A stretch of 8,958 bases of DNA from positions 1,870-10,827 of the forward strand of contig DBCI01000095.1 of the NCBI GenBank assembly GCA_002292975.1. Direction: 5' to 3'. The translations under genes and the position numbers were made by a program. This DNA is from Polynucleobacter sp. UBA962 (lineage in GTDB: Bacteria; Pseudomonadota; Gammaproteobacteria; Burkholderiales; Burkholderiaceae). Under the pieces are notes generated by a model. It saw nothing but the letters and a program-made list of their open reading frames with translations, ran no database searches and was not told the DNA's origin. This document shows, in pieces, positions 6,527-8,958 of this stretch (position 1 is its first letter; each line of letters opens with the position of its first letter).

Positions 6527-7074
6527 TGAAATTTCTGTTTGACCTATTCCCGGTCATTCTCTTTTTTGTGGCATTCAAGTTAGCAGATATTTATGTTGCT
6601 ACCTTGGTGGCTATTGCTGCAACTATTGCACAAATTGTTTGGCTGATCGCCCGACGCAAGAAAGTGGAGGGAATGCAATGGGCTAGCTTAATCTTGATCG
6701 TATTCTTCGGTGGCTTAACCATTCTCCTGCAAGACAAAACCTTTATTCAGTGGAAACCTACGGTCTTATATTGGCTATTTGCAGCGGTCTTGTTCTTTAG
6801 CGCCCAGTTCTTTAAAAAGAATTGGATAGAAAGCCTGATGGGAAAACAAATTACTCTCAAGCCCGATAGTCCTAAATCACTTTGGCTCAAACTCAATCAT
6901 GCTTGGGCACTTTTCTTCTTTTTCATGGGCGTACTTAACATCTACGTTGCTTATACTTTCTCTGAAGATATTTGGGTGAACTTTAAGCTATTTGGAGGTA
7001 TTGGTTTGCTCATTGCCTTTGTCATTGCTCAAGGCTTGTGGTTAAGCCGCTATATGGATGCTGAACAATCATGA
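6523..7074 (+). CDS. yciB: Inner membrane septation protein YciB (IspZ)
   Basis: Polytopic inner-membrane protein linked to septation and envelope synthesis, whose biochemical activity is not settled. It has 183 residues, the usual length. About five or six hydrophobic segments are visible, roughly 4-20, 22-43, 53-70, 79-97, 124-141 and 150-173. Family signatures include [17 protein letters not shown] at 3-19, [11 protein letters not shown] at 77-87, NWIESLMG at 100-107 and WVNFKLFGG in the C-terminal part. Two adjacent ATGs (6523 and 6526) exist; the first overlaps the msrB stop as ATGA, and the second gives the more familiar MKFLFDLFP start, so they differ by one residue. Its own stop overlaps the bolA start by four bases. 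It is the only multi-spanning membrane protein in the operon. Confidence 0.94.
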   Translation: MMKFLFDLFPVILFFVAFKLADIYVATLVAIAATIAQIVWLIARRKKVEGMQWASLILIVFFGGLTILLQDKTFIQWKPTVLYWLFAAVLFFSAQFFKKNWIESLMGKQITLKPDSPKSLWLKLNHAWALFFFFMGVLNIYVAYTFSEDIWVNFKLFGGIGLLIAFVIAQGLWLSRYMDAEQS

Positions 7075-7349
7075 GTAAAAATCAAGAACGTATTGTTTTA
7101 TTTGAGGCTTCCTTACATCAACAACTTCAACCCTCGCATCTTGCGATTGAGGATGAAAGCCATTTACACGCAGGCCATGCTGGAGCTGCAAGTGGTGGCG
7201 GTCATTTTCGGATTACGCTGACCGCACCTGCATTTACAGGACTTAGTCGAGTTGCACGCCATCGCCTAGTCTATGAAGCGTTGAGTGCATACATGCCTGC
7301 TGAAATCCATGCCCTTGCAATCCATGCACTCGCACCAAATGAGTCATAA
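7071..7349 (+). CDS. bolA: BolA family protein
   Basis: Small cytoplasmic protein of 92 residues with the class II KH-like BolA fold. BolA proteins bind monothiol glutaredoxins through a shared [2Fe-2S] cluster, and some act as transcriptional regulators of morphology and stress genes. Visible are the ERI N-terminal helix, the loop DESHLHAGHAGA at 28-39 with H31, H33 and H36, the GGGHFRI strand at 42-48, and the invariant H64 in ARHRLVYEAL at 62-71. The C-terminus carries HALAIHALAP, normal family wording but built from a tandem 15-bp repeat. Translation is probably coupled to yciB through the ATGA at 7071-7074. A glutaredoxin partner is not in the window. Whether it is a true BolA or another paralogue cannot be settled here. 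Confidence 0.93.
   Translation: MSKNQERIVLFEASLHQQLQPSHLAIEDESHLHAGHAGAASGGGHFRITLTAPAFTGLSRVARHRLVYEALSAYMPAEIHALAIHALAPNES
7305..7334 (+). repeat. Imperfect tandem 15-bp repeat in bolA
   Basis: Two adjacent 15-base units (7305-7319 and 7320-7334) agree at 13 of 15 positions and encode IHALA twice near the BolA C-terminus. The amino acid pattern resembles other BolA proteins, so selection on protein may explain it. Confidence 0.6.
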
Positions 7350-7386
7350 TTCTGCTTTAGCCCTTTAATTCAATTCACTATCTCTC

Positions 7387-8178
7387 ATGCTTAATTCCAA
7401 GAAAATCCTTGTAGCCCTCTCATTTGCCTTTATTACCACTGCGGTCTCAGCTCAAAATGCCGCCATCGTCAATGGTAAGCCCATTCCAAAAGCGCAACTT
7501 GATCGTTTAATTAAGAGCTCCGGTCAATCCCCGACCGATCCCAAAATACGTGAGCAAGGTCGTGAACTCTTAATCACACGTGAACTGGTTATCCAAGAGT
7601 CGGATAAGCGGGGCATTACCCAAAAAGAAGAAGTGAAAGATCAAATGGAGCAAGCGCGTTTGGGTGTTTTAGTTTCTGCTTTATTTGAGGACTATATCGA
7701 TAAAGGTGGTATTACTGAGGATGATTACAAGTCGGCTTATGAGTCTGTCAAGAGCCAGTTTGGCGGTAAGGAATATAAAGTTCACCACATCCTAGTTGAG
7801 AAAGAAGCTGAGGCCAAAGCATTAATTGCCAAAATCAAGGCGGGTGCTAAGTTTGAAGATTTAGCAAAAGCGAACTCCAAAGATCCAGGCTCTGCCCCCA
7901 ATGGCGGAAATCTTGAATGGGTCAGTGACAAATCTCTGGTACCGGAGTTCTCCAAAGCAATGGTTACATTAAAAAAAGCCCAGATGACCGATCAACCTGT
8001 CAAGAGCCAATTTGGTTGGCACATTATTAGGCTCGATGATGTTCGAGATGTCAAAGTACCCACGATGGCTGAAATCAAGGATCAACTCAAGCAAATGATG
8101 ATGCAAGATCAAGCTTGGCAGAAGGCAAAGTTTGCTGAGATGATGAAAAAGATGCGTGAGAAAGCGCGTATTGAGTAA
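7387..8178 (+). CDS. Periplasmic parvulin-type peptidyl-prolyl cis-trans isomerase
   Basis: A folding helper for exported proteins that isomerises X-Pro bonds. It has 263 residues. A signal peptide at 1-22 (KK, hydrophobic core, VSA before QN) predicts export and cleavage by signal peptidase I. A helical SurA/PrsA-like chaperone part spans about 27-125, and one PpiC/rotamase domain about 130-220, with YKVHHILV at 130-137, the GGNLEWV segment at 173-179 and [10 protein letters not shown] at 209-218 as signatures. A basic, methionine-rich tail follows. With one rotamase domain it is PpiC/PrsA-like rather than SurA, which has two. No lipobox is seen. It begins 37 bp after bolA, the largest gap of the plus operon, with no Shine-Dalgarno sequence; gloA starts one base after its stop. 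VKSQFG occurs twice, encoded by a near-identical 19-base repeat. Confidence 0.92.
   Translation: MLNSKKILVALSFAFITTAVSAQNAAIVNGKPIPKAQLDRLIKSSGQSPTDPKIREQGRELLITRELVIQESDKRGITQKEEVKDQMEQARLGVLVSALFEDYIDKGGITEDDYKSAYESVKSQFGGKEYKVHHILVEKEAEAKALIAKIKAGAKFEDLAKANSKDPGSAPNGGNLEWVSDKSLVPEFSKAMVTLKKAQMTDQPVKSQFGWHIIRLDDVRDVKVPTMAEIKDQLKQMMMQDQAWQKAKFAEMMKKMREKARIE
7745..7763 (+). repeat. Direct repeat in the parvulin gene, copy 1
   Basis: A 19-base sequence that recurs at 7997-8015 with one difference (G or A at the 14th base). Both copies are in the same reading frame and encode VKSQFG (residues 121-126 here). The copies are 252 bases, exactly 84 codons, apart. Confidence 0.75.
7997..8015 (+). 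repeat. Direct repeat in the parvulin gene, copy 2
   Basis: Second copy of the 19-base repeat, encoding VKSQFG at residues 205-210 within the canonical QFGWHIIRL end of the rotamase domain. Its last bases also form a small GCCAA/TTGGC inverted repeat at 8006-8020. Confidence 0.75.
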
Positions 8179-8179
8179 T

Positions 8180-8563
8180 ATGATTTTGCACACCATGCTT
8201 CGGGTGGGCGATATGGCCCGCTCCGTTGATTTTTATACCCGCGTCTTGGGTATGAACCTACTACGCACCACTAATCGAGAAGAACAAAAATATTCGCTCG
8301 CGTTTGTGGGTTTTGGTCGGGGCAATGAGGATGGTCAAGCAGAAATTGAACTCACCTATAACTACGGGGTGAGTCAGTATGAGCATGGCGGTGCTTATGG
8401 TCATATTGCTCTTGCAGTGCCCGATGTGTATAAAGCCTGTGAGGCTATTGCAGCAGCCGGTGGCAATATTACCCGCCCTGCTGGCCCTGTTCAGGGTGGT
8501 AAGACCTTAATTGCCTTTGTGACCGATCCCGACGGATATAAGATCGAACTGATCCAACGTTAG
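8180..8563 (+). CDS. gloA: Lactoylglutathione lyase (glyoxalase I)
   Basis: Converts the hemithioacetal of methylglyoxal and glutathione into S-lactoylglutathione, the first step of methylglyoxal detoxification, in the cytoplasm. It has 127 residues, as the short bacterial enzymes do. The four metal ligands are visible: H4 (LHTMLRV), E57 (IELTYN), H75 (YGHIAL) and E123 (KIELI). The lack of the long insertions of the zinc type suggests the nickel/cobalt-activated class. The ATG at 8180, one base after the parvulin stop, gives the standard MILHTMLRV beginning; a GAG lies about six bases upstream. An in-frame ATG at 8156 would add eight residues inside the upstream gene and is less likely. The next gene starts 6 bp downstream. 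Identity is secure. Confidence 0.97.
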   Translation: MILHTMLRVGDMARSVDFYTRVLGMNLLRTTNREEQKYSLAFVGFGRGNEDGQAEIELTYNYGVSQYEHGGAYGHIALAVPDVYKACEAIAAAGGNITRPAGPVQGGKTLIAFVTDPDGYKIELIQR

Positions 8564-8569
8564 TTCGCG

Positions 8570-8958
8570 ATGAGTCAAGAACCTGAACTCGAGATTCGGG
8601 TCCTACGAAGTCTTAGTGAAATTACACAGGCAGAGTGGCAAGGTATTTTGCCTAAGGATGCTGGTCCATTCTTGCAGTATCCCTTTTTATACCTTTTAGA
8701 AGAAACAGGCTGCGTTTGTGCAGAGACTGGTTGGGAGCCTGCGCATCTAGCGTTGTATGCCAAAGGGGGTAATGAGCTATTGGGAGTGATGCCGCTCTAC
8801 TTAAAGACCCACTCTTATGGTGAGTATGTTTTTGATTGGTCTTGGGCAGAGGCTTATGCCCAGCAAGGACTTTCGTATTACCCCAAAGCTTTATCGGCTA
8901 TCCCCTTTACACCAGCCACTGGCTCACGTCTTTTGGCGCACTCTAGTGCGCATCAAGC
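8570..8958 (+). CDS. GNAT-like DUF482 (peptidogalycan biosynthesis/recognition) family protein, partial
   Basis: The frame is open from ATG 8570 to the window end, showing the first 129 residues; full proteins of this family are usually near 380 residues, so most is missing. The segment FDWSWAEAYAQQGLSYYPK followed by LSAIPFTPATGSRLL is the hallmark of the DUF482 (PF04339) family, which is related to the GNAT/FemAB acyl- and aminoacyltransferase fold. The true substrate is unknown and the peptidoglycan-like family name is not proof of a role. It starts 6 bp after gloA and is likely the next gene of the same operon. No signal peptide is seen. The start is supported by the short gap; no strong ribosome binding site precedes it. 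Confidence 0.82.
   Translation, partial: MSQEPELEIRVLRSLSEITQAEWQGILPKDAGPFLQYPFLYLLEETGCVCAETGWEPAHLALYAKGGNELLGVMPLYLKTHSYGEYVFDWSWAEAYAQQGLSYYPKALSAIPFTPATGSRLLAHSSAHQ

Noticed and set aside
7969..8020. Possible frameshift site: seven A residues read as TTA AAA AAA in the parvulin gene, with a small hairpin (8006-8020) downstream
   Set aside because: The hairpin is about 28 bases away, too far for the usual 5-9 base spacing, and the -1 frame ends after 17 codons with no useful product. Seven A residues at a Lys-Lys pair are common by chance.
8156..8179. Longer gloA starting at ATG 8156
   Set aside because: The extra eight residues lie inside the end of the parvulin gene and are absent from glyoxalase I proteins; ATG 8180 gives the standard N-terminus.
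8575..8763. Minus-strand open frame of 62 codons near the right edge
   Set aside because: Antisense to the DUF482 gene, with no recognisable features.
1..8958. Mobile elements, CRISPR arrays, phage genes, toxin-antitoxin pairs, tRNA or rRNA genes, or a new defence-type system
   Set aside because: Nearly every base falls in a conserved housekeeping gene; I saw no transposase, integrase, spaced repeats, cloverleaf-like sequence or foreign-looking segment.

Overview
The window looks like core chromosome of a betaproteobacterium of the Burkholderiaceae. Gene content, gene order and protein wording (the MltG-Tmk-HolB block divergent from ygfZ, then selO, msrB, yciB, bolA, a periplasmic parvulin, gloA and a DUF482 gene), together with a base composition that by eye is just under 50% G+C, resemble Polynucleobacter or a close relative. 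The genus is inferred from memory of such genomes, not from a search.

Layout: Positions 1-2696 are read on the minus strand as one compact operon, in transcription order mltG (septal lytic transglycosylase), tmk (dTMP kinase) and holB (DNA polymerase III delta prime, running off the left edge). It couples cell wall growth with DNA precursor supply and the replication clamp loader, an order also seen in other Proteobacteria. A 107-bp divergent intergenic region (2697-2803) separates it from a plus-strand run of nine genes, 2804-8958: ygfZ, an NRDE/TANGO2-like gene, selO, msrB, yciB, bolA, a PpiC-type prolyl isomerase, gloA, and the start of a DUF482/GNAT-like gene cut by the right edge. Gaps in this run are 37 bp or less, with two ATGA overlaps, so it is probably one transcription unit.

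How the genes fit together: Much of the plus-strand operon serves redox and protein maintenance. YgfZ and BolA act late in Fe-S cluster assembly, SelO is a redox-linked protein AMPylator, MsrB repairs oxidised methionine, GloA removes methylglyoxal, and the NRDE/TANGO2-like protein is of a family proposed to act in haem handling. YciB and the exported parvulin serve the envelope, as does MltG on the other side of the divergent promoter region.

Coding density is nearly complete. I see no RNA genes, mobile elements, CRISPR arrays, phage remnants or clear terminators, and no intergenic stretch over 107 bp. I find no convincing new biological system. The points worth a second look are the NRDE-selO-msrB coupling, the charged insert in HolB, the AT-rich spacer before holB with a promoter-like sequence, the in-frame direct repeat in the parvulin gene, and the near absence of Shine-Dalgarno sequences in the plus-strand operon.
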